Source: a virus
Virus record (IMG/VR): IMGVR_UViG_3300030107_000319
Coordinates: 1-41,898 of that record
DNA: 41,898 bases
Direction: 5' to 3' (one strand)
A model generated the notes under the pieces. The model saw only the letters and a program-made list of their open reading frames with translations. It had not been told where the DNA came from and ran no database searches. Made by a program: the position numbers and the translations under genes. Positions within the stretch are counted from its first letter, which is position 1; each line of letters opens with the position of its first letter. Of this stretch, positions 18,576-27,542 are shown one piece after another.

Positions 18576-19001
18576 ATGATACCTACGACTAATCCGCCGA
18601 ATCGTTTAGACCAATTACGGGCTAGTGCTGGCCCGATGCCCCCCGTTAGTGGTGCTCCTATGACCCCTCCCCCTCCTGCTGGGAGACCACCGATGCCACC
18701 TCCCCCTATGGGGAGACCTCCGATGCCGCCTGCCGGTAGTGCAGCTTCCACGCCCCCTGCATCTCTCCCTACCGGCGGGTCGGCCCCCATGCCTCCTATG
18801 GAAGAACCTGAAGCAGATCGTCTCGAAGCATTATTAGGTGGTATGGAAGAAGAGCCGATGATGTTCGAAGAAGAAACATTTAGTACACAAGATGTAGCTA
18901 CTGGTATAGCGACTTCCGCGTTACAAATATCTGGTTCGCCTGAACAAGCTCTAATGGCTGTCGAACAAGCAGCCGATGAATTACGAGCGATGTTAAGTTA
19001 A
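18576..19001 (+). CDS. Proline-rich protein at the end of the virion gene run
   Basis: 141 residues. Residues about 14-75 are low-complexity Pro/Met/Gly (PPPPAGRPPMPPPPMGRPP), likely extended polyproline II; residues 75-141 are acidic and helical (EADRLEALLGGMEEE, AVEQAADELRAML). It is the last rightward gene before a convergent leftward helicase gene, and the two reading frames overlap by 9 bases. The DNA is locally C-rich, unlike its surroundings. Function unknown; a linker-type virion protein is possible. Confidence 0.55.
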   Translation: MIPTTNPPNRLDQLRASAGPMPPVSGAPMTPPPPAGRPPMPPPPMGRPPMPPAGSAASTPPASLPTGGSAPMPPMEEPEADRLEALLGGMEEEPMMFEEETFSTQDVATGIATSALQISGSPEQALMAVEQAADELRAMLS

Positions 19002-20438
19002 CCAATCTTCCCACTTGTCATCGCCTAAGACTTCTTGGGCGAGATCAAGTTTATTACGAAGAGCTGTTACGATTTTTTCGTCTACTGTATCTTTAGCAAC
19101 GAGATCAACATAAGTTACGTTGTTCTTTTGTCCGATACGGTGCGCTCTATCTTCTGATTGTAGACGCTTTTCTAAGTCGAAGTTATTTGAGTAATAAATT
19201 ACGTTTTGAGCTTCAGTTAGCGTAATCCCGTAGCCGCCTGTTTGTGTATTACCTACGAAAAACCTGAGCGATGAATTAGGGTCTTGAAACTGTTTAATTA
19301 CACGCTCTCGTTCATCAGGAGTTGTATCTCCGAAATAAGACGCTACTGCATCTGCACCAAACAAACCTTGTAGCGTTTCGACTATCTCTAAAATATTTTG
19401 TCTATAATTAGCCCAGATAATTATCTTGCCTTGCATCTCTGCAATAATTTCTATAAGTTCGTCTATACGGTTGTTATTAATAGGTGTTTCCGTACCGTCA
19501 TCACTTTTTATATGACCGCATACTATTTGATGTAGCCGTAGGAGTTGGGTGAGCACGTTAGTAACACTAACGGTTTCTTGATTAGCTAGTTCAGTAATCG
19601 CTAACTCTTTTAATTCAGCGTAAAGTTTCTTTTGTTCGGCAGTAAGCGTTACATCCCGACGAATATAAAGTTTCTCCGGCAGGTCTAAACAGTCGCTTTT
19701 TAAGACTCTGTAAGAAAAACTATCTAGTTTTTGTGATAACTCATCTAAGTTCCGATACCCAACAACTTGTCGTACCGTTCTACCACCGAAGTAACGATTA
19801 ACTACTTCGCCGTAATGGTTTTGGAAAGAGTAATACGACGTATACCCAAGTAAATTTGTTTCTAATACTTCTGTTTGGCTGTACAAGTCTAGTGGTGATT
19901 GGGTGATAGGCGAGCCAGTAAGGATACGACGATACTTTGTATTTTTAGCTAGTTTCGTAATCGCTTTGGTACGGGACGCTTTCGGGTTTTTAATCGTCGT
20001 AGATTCATCTACCGCGAACAATACTTGATGGCCGAGGATAAAGTTCTCAGTAAATTTGACACCTTTAGCTGTACTAAACGCTTCGACGTTGATAATAAAT
20101 ATTTTGAGTTTATCTAGGTCAGTATGAAAGAGTTTTACTAAATCTGCTTTTTCTTGTTTGCGAGGCGCAGGCGACCATACTGCGACATGTCTATCTACAT
20201 ACTCTGGTAAATGGTCGGGTATTTCTTTAGTAGACCAGTTTCTATACACACCTTTTGGTGCGACTATAACAACGGCGTTGATAGCACCTTTACCGTATAA
20301 AATGCCAATCGTATCTATAAGAACTTTTGATTTACCTGTACCCATCTCCATGAATAACCCATAGTTAGGTTTGTTCCATGAGCGAAGCAAAGCAGTTCTC
20401 TGGTGCGCAAACGGCTCCGTTTTGAATTCGTACTTCAA
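18993..20438 (-). CDS. SNF2/SWI2-family DNA helicase-like ATPase
   Basis: 481 residues, the only leftward gene between 1 and 40.9 kb. Motif I is MEMGTGKSKV (residues 30-39), motif II is DEST (144-147) rather than DEAH/DEAD, motif III LTGSPITQSP (173-182), and motif VI SEDRAHRIGQK (428-438), which is diagnostic for SNF2 proteins. Such ATPases translocate on double-stranded DNA; phage versions are found with replication genes and may help fork movement or remodel protein-DNA complexes. The start is TTG at 20438, supported by GAAAGGA just upstream on this strand; no nearby ATG fits. Transcription would begin in the divergent region 20439-20733. Confidence 0.9.
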   Translation of the reverse strand: MKYEFKTEPFAHQRTALLRSWNKPNYGLFMEMGTGKSKVLIDTIGILYGKGAINAVVIVAPKGVYRNWSTKEIPDHLPEYVDRHVAVWSPAPRKQEKADLVKLFHTDLDKLKIFIINVEAFSTAKGVKFTENFILGHQVLFAVDESTTIKNPKASRTKAITKLAKNTKYRRILTGSPITQSPLDLYSQTEVLETNLLGYTSYYSFQNHYGEVVNRYFGGRTVRQVVGYRNLDELSQKLDSFSYRVLKSDCLDLPEKLYIRRDVTLTAEQKKLYAELKELAITELANQETVSVTNVLTQLLRLHQIVCGHIKSDDGTETPINNNRIDELIEIIAEMQGKIIIWANYRQNILEIVETLQGLFGADAVASYFGDTTPDERERVIKQFQDPNSSLRFFVGNTQTGGYGITLTEAQNVIYYSNNFDLEKRLQSEDRAHRIGQKNNVTYVDLVAKDTVDEKIVTALRNKLDLAQEVLGDDKWEDWLT

Positions 20439-20733
20439 AGCTATTCCTTTCTAAGTTCTAAAAGTAAGTATATAGATTTTTATAAATAAATAAAATTTCC
20501 GTTTCTACGGGACGCCTCTTAATAGTTCTAATAGTTCCTATTAGTTTTTAGCTCTTTGGATTCTTTCGGTAGAACAAGCACTTAACACCGTATCTATTAG
20601 ACGTATTAGTCTATTAAAACGATTTATAAATTTTTTTATAAAAAATAAAATTTTTAGATAGCTAATAGAAATAGCCCTTTACTCTCGAAAACCGGCTAGG
20701 TTAAGGTAAGGGTCTATAAAGGAGAAATTAGAA
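20439..20733. promoter_or_regulatory. Divergent A+T-rich control region with repeated CTAATAG boxes
   Basis: No gene fits in these 295 bases between the leftward helicase and the rightward early operon. It contains seven CTAATAG/CTATTAG-like heptamers in both orientations (20519, 20528, 20538, 20594, 20603, 20611, 20662), long A/T runs (20616-20655), and a rightward promoter at 20678. It probably holds the leftward promoter too, though I cannot choose one. The combination also resembles a phage replication origin. Confidence 0.6.
20678..20707 (+). promoter_or_regulatory. Promoter of the early/replication operon (TTTACT-18-TAAGGT)
   Basis: CTTTACT at 20677-20683 is followed after 18 bases by TAAGGT (20702-20707). 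The same pair of boxes with 17-18 base spacing occurs before 25533 and 33778, each a short distance upstream of a start codon with a strong AAAGGAG. Repetition in three leaders is the evidence. Confidence 0.6.
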
Positions 20734-21072
20734 ATGACAGTCTATGTAGTCCAAGAGGTTCCTGGACGCAATCTAGTCCCTGCGCAGAAGTTCGGTGACT
20801 TAGAACTCTTACTGCCTGCGAAAACTAATTTGATGTTATCGACAGGCCCAGAGGTATCCCGCCTTAAAAGGAAACTAATAGATTTCAACGACGATGATTA
20901 TCTTTTATTGATGGGCGATCCTGCTGCTATAGGTATTTGTTGTGCTGTTGCAGCAGCGATTAATAGAAGATACAACGTACTGAAATGGGACAGACAAGAG
21001 ATGACCTATTATCCAGTGTCGTTTGATCTAGGAGGTAGTACCTCATACGAGATAGGAGAGTTACATGCGTAG
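20734..21072 (+). CDS. First gene of the replication operon, unknown function
   Basis: 112 residues. The sequence has alternating beta/alpha pattern: YVVQEVPGRNL, DLELLLP, then DYLLLMGDPAAIGICCAVAAA and YNVLKWDRQEMTYYPV. I associate this with a conserved small protein at the head of early operons in marine podovirus-like phages; no biochemical role is known to me. It has an AAAGGAG site and the promoter at 20678, and it overlaps the next gene by 8 bases. Confidence 0.7.
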   Translation: MTVYVVQEVPGRNLVPAQKFGDLELLLPAKTNLMLSTGPEVSRLKRKLIDFNDDDYLLLMGDPAAIGICCAVAAAINRRYNVLKWDRQEMTYYPVSFDLGGSTSYEIGELHA

Positions 21073-21643
21073 TGACGAAGAAGCGTTATCTTTTGAAGAA
21101 CTTACAGGAGCTTCATCAGAAAAAGAATGGAACGAAACTACTTTAGATAGTGAATATGCGAAGATCAGCTCTACAGCTGTGAAACTACAAGATTTACAAA
21201 ACGAAGTAGAAAACCTAGAACAAGAATTAAAACTCAAGAAAGAACAGCTGCGAGTCGTAGAAGAGCAAGAGCTACCCGAAGCGATGCAAGCAGCTAACCT
21301 CAAAGAGATCGTGCTAACTAACGGATCAAAAGTAACCGTTAGCGAGTTCTATAAAGGTTATATCTCAGAAAAGAACCGAGTAGCAGCACACGCTTGGTTA
21401 TTACAAAATAATCACGGCGGCATTATTAAACACGAAGTCAACTTACGGTTCGGTAAAGACGAAGGTGACAAAGCTAACGATGCTGTTCAAAGTCTCAAAC
21501 AGAAAGGGTTAGACCCTGCTGTTAAAGAGAGTGTTCATCCACAAACGCTTAACGCTTTTGTGAAAGAACAAATGACAAGTGGGAAGGATCTTCCTGCAGA
21601 CCTATTCGGGATATTTGTCGGATCCCGCGCCAAAATAAAGTAG
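21065..21643 (+). CDS. Coiled-coil early protein of unknown function
   Basis: 192 residues. Residues about 35-70 form a strong coiled coil (LQDLQNEVENLEQELKLKKE), followed by a compact domain with SKVTVSEFYKGYISEKNR, HAWLLQNNHGGIIKHEV and a terminal DLPADLFGIFVGSRAKIK. I recognise this layout from phage early operons next to SSB-like genes, but no function is established that I know of. Lies between two conserved early genes, 8-base overlap upstream and 8 bases to the next start. Confidence 0.65.
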   Translation: MRSDEEALSFEELTGASSEKEWNETTLDSEYAKISSTAVKLQDLQNEVENLEQELKLKKEQLRVVEEQELPEAMQAANLKEIVLTNGSKVTVSEFYKGYISEKNRVAAHAWLLQNNHGGIIKHEVNLRFGKDEGDKANDAVQSLKQKGLDPAVKESVHPQTLNAFVKEQMTSGKDLPADLFGIFVGSRAKIK

Positions 21644-21651
21644 AGGTAACT

Positions 21652-22440
21652 ATGGCTAGTAAGAAAGTAGCTGAGGCTGAGTCCTCAGACATTATCCCTT
21701 TCGATGACGATTTGTTATCGGCAGGTACGGGGCTAGAAGAAGCAGGGGCTGACGATTATGCGATACCGTTTTTGCGCGTATTACAATCAATGTCTCCGCA
21801 ACTAAAGAAAAGTGACGGTAAATATATACAAGGTGCTGAAGAAGGAATGTTCTTCAATACTGTTACCGAATCTATTTACGACGGTACTGAGGGCGTAAGC
21901 ATCATCCCTTGTGCTTACAAGAAAAAATATATTGAGTGGATTCCTCGAGAAAAAGGCGGTGGTTTCGTTTCTGACGAACACAGCGCGTCTATACTCAAAC
22001 AGTGTAAGAAAAACGATAAAGGTCGTTTTATCTATACTAATGATAATGAGATATCGGAAACTGCTGAATACTATTGTATTTTAGTAGCAGACGAATCTGC
22101 ACCAGAGCAAGTATTGCTAAGTCTTACGTCATCTCAGCTAGGGTTTAGTCGTCGTTGGAATACGATGCTAAATAACGCCCGAGTTAAAAATGCGAAAGGC
22201 GAATCTGTAGCTGCTCCGATGTTCTCTTACATTTACAACCTCACCACGATTCCCCAATCGAACGACCAATATAGTTGGATGGGTTTATCTGTAGAAAAGA
22301 GCAGACCGACCCCCATGTCGTTAGCTATGTCAGCTTTAGATTTCATGAAGGCCGCTAGGTCTGGTGAAGTAGAAGTTAAACACGAGCAAGAGGGTGTCGT
22401 CACTGATGCCGAGGACAATGACGAAGACGTACCGTTTTAG
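21652..22440 (+). CDS. Putative single-stranded DNA-binding protein
   Basis: 262 residues. The body is beta-rich with DDYAIPFLRVLQSMSPQLKK, a Gly/Lys-rich loop and aromatic residues (KKYIEWIPREKGGGF). The C-terminus is an acidic tail ending DNDEDVPF, closely resembling the DDDIPF tip with which bacterial SSB recruits partner proteins and the acidic, aromatic-ended tail of T7 gp2.5. With primase and helicase genes immediately downstream it is a good candidate for the phage SSB. OB-fold cannot be proved by eye. Confidence 0.65.
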   Translation: MASKKVAEAESSDIIPFDDDLLSAGTGLEEAGADDYAIPFLRVLQSMSPQLKKSDGKYIQGAEEGMFFNTVTESIYDGTEGVSIIPCAYKKKYIEWIPREKGGGFVSDEHSASILKQCKKNDKGRFIYTNDNEISETAEYYCILVADESAPEQVLLSLTSSQLGFSRRWNTMLNNARVKNAKGESVAAPMFSYIYNLTTIPQSNDQYSWMGLSVEKSRPTPMSLAMSALDFMKAARSGEVEVKHEQEGVVTDAEDNDEDVPF

Positions 22441-22457
22441 GCAATCAAGGGTGAGCA

Positions 22458-23981
22458 ATGTCGATACAAGAGGAGTTTGCCGCCCGTTTCGCGGGGTTGA
22501 GACACGGCTATAGTGTCTTTACCCCGACGAAAGAAACGAGAGAGGATGGCAAAGCAAAAGGTAAATATGTAACAATTTCGCAAACGCTCAATCAAAAAGA
22601 ACTAATAGCCATATGGGCAGAGCATTTGAGAGGGGAGAGAAGTTTAGGGATCGTTCCAATAGATGAAGATAATATGTGCGTTTGGGGTGCCATAGATATC
22701 GACGATTACCCGCTAGATCTAAAAGGTCTATCAAAAAAGATTAAGAAATTTAAACTTCCACTGGTGGTGACGCGATCTAAAAGCGGTGGCGCTCACATCT
22801 TCCTATTTGTTTTTGACCCAGTGCCTTGTTCTCTTATGCAGCGTAAGTTGCGTCAGATATCTGCAGCGATAGGGTTCGGACAATCAGAAGTTTTTCCAAA
22901 ACAAACCCAGCTTTTATTAGAGCGAGGGGATAGGGGTAGCCCGTTACAGATGCCCTATTTCGGCGGCGAGGACTCTACTAGCTACGGATTTAGCGGGACG
23001 GGAGGAGTTTTAACGCCTAAGAAGTTTTTGGAATATTGTGACGATATCGTCTTAACAGAAGAAGAATTAGAAAAGTTAGAAGTATCTCCGATAATCGAAG
23101 ATGCAGAGTGGTTAGACCATTCACCTCCCTGTTTAGAACATCTGATAGCCCAGGGTTTCCCGAAAGGTATGCGTAACTCTGGACTGTTTAACGTAGGTGT
23201 GTTCCTGCGTAAAAAGTTCCCAGATGATTGGGAGGGTCGATTAGAGCAGGTAAATCATAAACATTTTAACCCGCCACTTAGCGCACAAGAAGTATTAAGT
23301 GTAGCTAAGCAAGTACAGAAAAAAGATTACTTTTATAAATGTAACGATCAACCGATAGCTGGACATTGTAATAGTCCGTTATGTCGTACACGAAAGTATG
23401 GCATAGGAGCGTCGGGAGGAACGCCGCTGTTTAGTAATCTGACTAAACAAAACAGTGATCCGCCTATCTGGTTTTTAGATGTAGAAGGAGGCAGGCTCGA
23501 ATTAGAAACAGAAGAGCTACTAAACCAGACTAGGTTCCAACGTAAATGTATGGATAGCTTAAATATCATCCCGCCTAAAGTACGAGACAACGTATGGAGA
23601 ACAATTATTCAACAGTTATTAGATAACTTAACGATTATCGAAGTGCCGCAAGACGCATCTACTGAAGGTCACTTTAACGAACTACTAGAAACTTTTTGTA
23701 CAGAACGACCTGCTAGAGAACGTGACGAGCTATTACTTGGTAAACCCTGGAGCGATAAAACAAGAACTTATTTCAGGTTAGCTGATTTGATGGATTTTCT
23801 ACACCGTAAAAATTTCAGAGATTACCCTAGAAATAAACTTACAGCGAAACTCAAAAATATGGGAGGCGAAGCGCACTTCTTCAATATAAAAGGAAAAGGT
23901 GTAAACGTCTGGCATATCCCAGAGTTTCAGGTACAAACAGAATCGCATACTCTGCCAGAATTTAACGACTCGCCATTGTAA
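22458..23981 (+). CDS. Archaeo-eukaryotic-type primase (TOTE-primase-like) with C-terminal Cys motif
   Basis: 507 residues. The N-terminal domain shows the AEP catalytic signature: acidic D80-x-D82 in WGAIDIDDYP, SGGAH (109-113) in RSKSGGAHIFLF, and EVFPKQ (144-149) with the following RGSPLQMPYFGG, the pattern of primases in TOTE conflict systems. Residues about 225-315 form a helical part with C225, C295, C304 and C309, like zinc-containing primase C-terminal domains. It would make primers for the family A polymerase. The next gene, a UvrD-type helicase, starts on the last base of its stop codon (TAATG), so the two probably act together. No DnaB- or gp4-type helicase is seen. Confidence 0.85.
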   Translation: MSIQEEFAARFAGLRHGYSVFTPTKETREDGKAKGKYVTISQTLNQKELIAIWAEHLRGERSLGIVPIDEDNMCVWGAIDIDDYPLDLKGLSKKIKKFKLPLVVTRSKSGGAHIFLFVFDPVPCSLMQRKLRQISAAIGFGQSEVFPKQTQLLLERGDRGSPLQMPYFGGEDSTSYGFSGTGGVLTPKKFLEYCDDIVLTEEELEKLEVSPIIEDAEWLDHSPPCLEHLIAQGFPKGMRNSGLFNVGVFLRKKFPDDWEGRLEQVNHKHFNPPLSAQEVLSVAKQVQKKDYFYKCNDQPIAGHCNSPLCRTRKYGIGASGGTPLFSNLTKQNSDPPIWFLDVEGGRLELETEELLNQTRFQRKCMDSLNIIPPKVRDNVWRTIIQQLLDNLTIIEVPQDASTEGHFNELLETFCTERPARERDELLLGKPWSDKTRTYFRLADLMDFLHRKNFRDYPRNKLTAKLKNMGGEAHFFNIKGKGVNVWHIPEFQVQTESHTLPEFNDSPL

Positions 23982-25474
23982 TGCTGAAGTCAAACGCACA
24001 AATAATCCTTGGCCCTCCTGGAACTGGAAAGACCAGTACGTTGTTAGGTTTGTTAGAAGAGGAATTAGATCGTGGGACTTGCCCAGAAGATATAGGGTTC
24101 TTTACGTTTACCAAACAAGCGGTGCAAGAGGGTAAGAGCCGAGCTATGTCTAGGTTCGGGATTACTAATAATCAATTACCGTTTTTTAGAACATTACATT
24201 CGCTATGTTTTTTCCAACTAGGACTATCGAAAGATAGTGTAATGGGAGCTAGAGACCTTAACGATCTAAACCAAAAACTAAACTTACGACTAACAGGTTC
24301 TATTAGTTCGGACGATGGACATGTCTCAGGTATTTCGAAAGATGACCGACTGATGTTCATAGAAAATTTAGCGAGGATGCGACAAGTTAGTTTAGAAACG
24401 CAGTGGCATGAATCTGATGATGTCGTAGGTTGGTTTGCCTTAGAACGATTTGCTAACGGGTTGCGATTATTTAAAAACGACAGATTACTTATCGACTACA
24501 CCGATATGTTGCAGTTGTTTTTAGATCGTGGTCGTGCTCCTAGATTAGACGTTATGTTTGTAGACGAAGCGCAAGATCTGTCTCCGTTACAGTGGGCAGT
24601 CGTTCGTAAGTTATGTGAATCAGCTGATCGTATTTATATCGCAGGCGACGATGACCAAGCTATCTATCGGTGGGCTGGCGCTGATGTAGATTATTTGATC
24701 CGTAATTCTAAAGATGCGATGGTTCTTAAACAGTCTTACAGAATCCCTAAATCTATTCATACGTTAGCCGAGCGTTGTATCGGACAAGTAGCTTCGCGGG
24801 TACAAAAGACTTGGAACCCTAGAAAAGAAGCAGGCCATGTATCGTGGGAGAAATCTTACGAATCCATAGATATGGAATCAGGTGACTGGTTAGTATTAGC
24901 AAGGACTAATTACCTACTAAACGGTATCGAAGAACACTGTCGGTCAGAAGGATGGTTTTATAAAACCAAAAACCGTAACTCAGTTTCTGAAAAGAAAGTA
25001 AAAGCGGTGCGCGATTGGGAGACTTTACGCAAAGGCGGCGAGATACTGCTCGTAGATCTTATCAAAGTCTTAAATTATATGCGGGTCAGCGTACCTACCT
25101 CCCTAGAGAGAAACGACTTTGATAGTAATATCTCATTTGAAGAGGTGCAATCTTATATCCCTGACCTTAAACAAGAGTATTGGTACGATCTTTTCGACGG
25201 TATCTCTGTATCCGAGCGTAGCTATATCCGAGCAATGCTTAGACGGGGAGAAAAAATTACCAAAGAACCTCGTATCAAACTATCGACGATCCATGCTGCT
25301 AAAGGAGGAGAAGCAGAAAACGTAATTTTACTGACCGATATATCAAACCGAATCTATAAGTCTTACCAAGCTAACCCTGACGATGAGTCCAGAGTTTTTT
25401 ATGTAGGGCTAACTAGAGCAAAACAAAATCTATTTTTAATAGAACCTCAAACACAAAAGTACTTCCAGATTTAG
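23981..25474 (+). CDS. UvrD/Rep-family superfamily 1 DNA helicase
   Basis: 497 residues, compact for this family. Motifs in order: Ia-type GPPGTGKT (11-18), VDEAQDLSPLQW (194-205, motif II DEAQ), AGDDDQAIYRWAGA (221-234, motif III), KQSYRIP (250-256, IV), STIHAAKGGEAENV (435-448, V) and YVGLTRAK (474-481, VI). SF1A helicases move 3'-5' on single-stranded DNA; here it is likely the replicative or recombination helicase partnered with the primase upstream. Gene end is followed by a promoter for the next operon. Confidence 0.92.
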   Translation: MLKSNAQIILGPPGTGKTSTLLGLLEEELDRGTCPEDIGFFTFTKQAVQEGKSRAMSRFGITNNQLPFFRTLHSLCFFQLGLSKDSVMGARDLNDLNQKLNLRLTGSISSDDGHVSGISKDDRLMFIENLARMRQVSLETQWHESDDVVGWFALERFANGLRLFKNDRLLIDYTDMLQLFLDRGRAPRLDVMFVDEAQDLSPLQWAVVRKLCESADRIYIAGDDDQAIYRWAGADVDYLIRNSKDAMVLKQSYRIPKSIHTLAERCIGQVASRVQKTWNPRKEAGHVSWEKSYESIDMESGDWLVLARTNYLLNGIEEHCRSEGWFYKTKNRNSVSEKKVKAVRDWETLRKGGEILLVDLIKVLNYMRVSVPTSLERNDFDSNISFEEVQSYIPDLKQEYWYDLFDGISVSERSYIRAMLRRGEKITKEPRIKLSTIHAAKGGEAENVILLTDISNRIYKSYQANPDDESRVFYVGLTRAKQNLFLIEPQTQKYFQI

Positions 25475-25477
25475 TCC

Positions 25478-25507
25478 TTTACTTTGTTAAAAAATCTAAG
25501 GTAAAGT
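25478..25507 (+). promoter_or_regulatory. Promoter of the methyltransferase/ThyA-like/PolA operon (TTTACT-18-TAAAGT)
   Basis: TTTACT (25478-25483), an 18-base spacer and TAAAGT (25502-25507) match the sites at 20678 and 33688. The leader continues GTAGAAAGGAGAATATT to the ATG at 25533. The CTTTAC/GTAAAG boxes also form an inverted repeat, so a repressor or hairpin function is possible. Confidence 0.6.
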
Positions 25508-25532
25508 AGTAAACCGTAGAAAGGAGAATATT

Positions 25533-26393
25533 ATGGCGTCTATAAGAAAAACGCTTGACCAAAACGTAAACGATAGCAAAAACACTCGTATGGATATTGC
25601 TGGCGGCAATATGTTAGGTAACTGGCGTCCAGACGAAATAACACATATGACTCGGTACGACAAAATATCTACCTTGTGTATCGAAGAAGCAAAACGGTTA
25701 GGGCGACCGATAGATGTATTAGAGGCAGGATGCGGTGAAGTATGGGTTCTGCGTAACTTGTATAAAGCCTACACGATTAAAAAGTCCGATGTTATCGGAT
25801 CGTATCGCGGCGTAGATATAGACCCTGCCTGTTTAAACGAAAAGGTGGGGTATAGCAGTCCTACTGGATTCCTCAAAGATTCGACATGGTTCGCTAACTT
25901 TAATGGTCAGATCGATATTCAAGATCTCACAGTAAACCCTGTATTCGATTTACCAGATAACTCTATAGATTTCTTTTGGACTACAGAAGTAATCGAACAT
26001 ATGGGACGCGAGTTTATTGCACCATGGCTCGACGATGCTAATCGTGTATTACGTCCAGGAGGACTGATATACGTTTCTACCCCGAACCACGACGGGTCTA
26101 ACGATAAGCTCCCAGAAGATCACGTTTACGAGTGGGGCTTCGAAGAACTTAAAGAAGAACTAGAAGACGAATCTAGGGGCTGGAAAATACAGTCTGTAGT
26201 CGGCACGTTTTGTCAACTACCGAAACTCAAAAAAGCTATGGCTCAAGATAACGATGATCACGAATGGCGCTGGTGGCCTGATCAATATGAGTTACTTGAA
26301 GAACGCTACGGTAGACAGTTTTTACGAGTAGTTGCTGCTACCTTTTATCCAGAAGTATCTAACAACTGTGCGTGGATCTTGAGAAAGATTTAA
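25533..26393 (+). CDS. Class I SAM-dependent methyltransferase
   Basis: 286 residues. Motif I is VLEAGCGEVW (62-71), followed by GVDIDP (93-98; acidic residue for the SAM ribose), FDLPDNSIDFFWTTEVIEH (138-156) and LRPGGLIYVSTPN (173-185), a typical Methyltransf_11-like core. No DPPY/NPPY motif of N6-adenine/N4-cytosine enzymes nor the PC motif of C5-cytosine enzymes is present, so it is not an ordinary DNA methylase; a small molecule, nucleotide or modified base is more likely. First gene of an operon with a base-modification-related protein and a ThyA-family enzyme. Confidence 0.85.
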   Translation: MASIRKTLDQNVNDSKNTRMDIAGGNMLGNWRPDEITHMTRYDKISTLCIEEAKRLGRPIDVLEAGCGEVWVLRNLYKAYTIKKSDVIGSYRGVDIDPACLNEKVGYSSPTGFLKDSTWFANFNGQIDIQDLTVNPVFDLPDNSIDFFWTTEVIEHMGREFIAPWLDDANRVLRPGGLIYVSTPNHDGSNDKLPEDHVYEWGFEELKEELEDESRGWKIQSVVGTFCQLPKLKKAMAQDNDDHEWRWWPDQYELLEERYGRQFLRVVAATFYPEVSNNCAWILRKI

Positions 26394-27289
26394 TGACCAA
26401 CTTTATACCAGCAGAGGTAGACCGCTACGTTTATTGGATCGAAGAACGAGAGCGAATACGTCGAGTAAAAGAAGAAGATAGACAAGAACCGCCTTGGACT
26501 CGCGACCCGATATTACGAGAGTTTAAGTTTTGTCAAGTCTTCCGTGAGGACGATAGGACTACCCGCTGGTTTAGAGAACATATCCGAGAGCCGCTGCGTA
26601 ATAAGCCAGAAGTATTGATGGCGACAGTTATCTTTAGATTTTTTAATCTTATAGAAACAGGACATACGTTACTCGACCATAACTTACATATCGAGTGGGA
26701 TCGTCTCAAAGCTATCGAAGAAGTAAAAAAGCAACCGAAATGGATTACTGGTGCGTATATCGTCAAAACTCCTAACCGTATGGATAAAGTAACAGGGGTA
26801 GCTGAATGTATTACACATCTATGGGTAGAGCGAGAGCGGATACTAAAAGATTTTCAGTATTTTAAATCGCTATCGGATGCATGGAATTACTTATTACGGT
26901 TCCCGTATATAGGGCCATTCGTTTCTTACGAACTGGTCTCGGATCTAAGACATACCTATCTACTAGAAAACGCTGAAGATATTTGTTCTTGGGCTAATGC
27001 TGGCCCTGGAGCGATGAGAGGATTAAACAGGCTAACAGGTAGGCCGCTAGAATTTTGTAGGCGCAGTTGGGATTGGAACGGCGAGATGCAAGCACTTTAT
27101 AAATGGTGCACTGAGAATATTGATTTGAGCCAGTTTGATAAACCTTTCGAAATGCGTGAGATTGAAGGCGGTTTATGCGAGTTCGATAAATACTCTCGGA
27201 TACTACATGGTCAAGGACGCACCCGAAGCGTTTATGACTACTCGCAAAAAGATCGCCCGTTGATCGAGTACTACGGGGAACAACAATAA
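26393..27289 (+). CDS. HMUDK_hel / alpha-glutamyl-putrescinyl-thymine pyrophosphorylase-like protein
   Basis: 298 residues from ATG 26393 (TAATG with the previous stop). Residues 32-60 read EPPWTRDPILREFKFCQVF then REDDRTTRWF, and residues 171-213 read PYIGPFVSYELVSDLRHT ... WANAGPGAMRGLNR, followed by EGGLCEFDKYSR. These are the hallmark blocks of the family described in thymine hypermodification systems (helical domain of 5-hmdU DNA kinase; aGPT-pyrophosphorylase clades), with a helix-hairpin-helix glycosylase-like fold. No Walker A motif is present, so the kinase part is absent. Likely acts on modified thymines in DNA or nucleotides; the substrate is inferred from family and from the ThyA-like gene nearby. 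Confidence 0.72.
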   Translation: MTNFIPAEVDRYVYWIEERERIRRVKEEDRQEPPWTRDPILREFKFCQVFREDDRTTRWFREHIREPLRNKPEVLMATVIFRFFNLIETGHTLLDHNLHIEWDRLKAIEEVKKQPKWITGAYIVKTPNRMDKVTGVAECITHLWVERERILKDFQYFKSLSDAWNYLLRFPYIGPFVSYELVSDLRHTYLLENAEDICSWANAGPGAMRGLNRLTGRPLEFCRRSWDWNGEMQALYKWCTENIDLSQFDKPFEMREIEGGLCEFDKYSRILHGQGRTRSVYDYSQKDRPLIEYYGEQQ

Positions 27290-27305
27290 ATCTGTAGGAG
27301 GCAGA

Positions 27306-27542
27306 GTGGGAAAACTAAAAAATTTGATTATAGACCTTGAAAGTAAAGACACTGACTTCGTAATGGAGCATTACGGATTGTTTTTAGAGAAAGCTGTAAA
27401 AGATAGAAACATGCCGCACTCTTGGTCAGATGCGATAAACGCTATTCATTGGGCAGCTTACTTAGCTGATAAAAATTTAGTGCGATTACAAATAGAACAT
27501 ATCCTCAGAGAGCAAACGGAGAGTCTTTATGAAGGTGATTAA
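27306..27542 (+). CDS. Small helical protein between the modification genes, GTG start
   Basis: 78 residues from GTG 27306, preceded by GTAGGAGG at 27293-27300. All helical in appearance (LIIDLESKDTDFVMEHYGLF, HWAAYLADKNLVRLQIEHIL). It overlaps the ThyA-family gene by 14 bases. Could be a regulator or a partner subunit of its neighbours; no family recognised. Confidence 0.6.
   Translation: MGKLKNLIIDLESKDTDFVMEHYGLFLEKAVKDRNMPHSWSDAINAIHWAAYLADKNLVRLQIEHILREQTESLYEGD

Noticed and set aside
25533-26393. DNA adenine methylase explaining the GATC tract
   Set aside because: The methyltransferase lacks a DPPY/NPPY motif and looks like a small-molecule type enzyme, so a Dam-like role is not supported.
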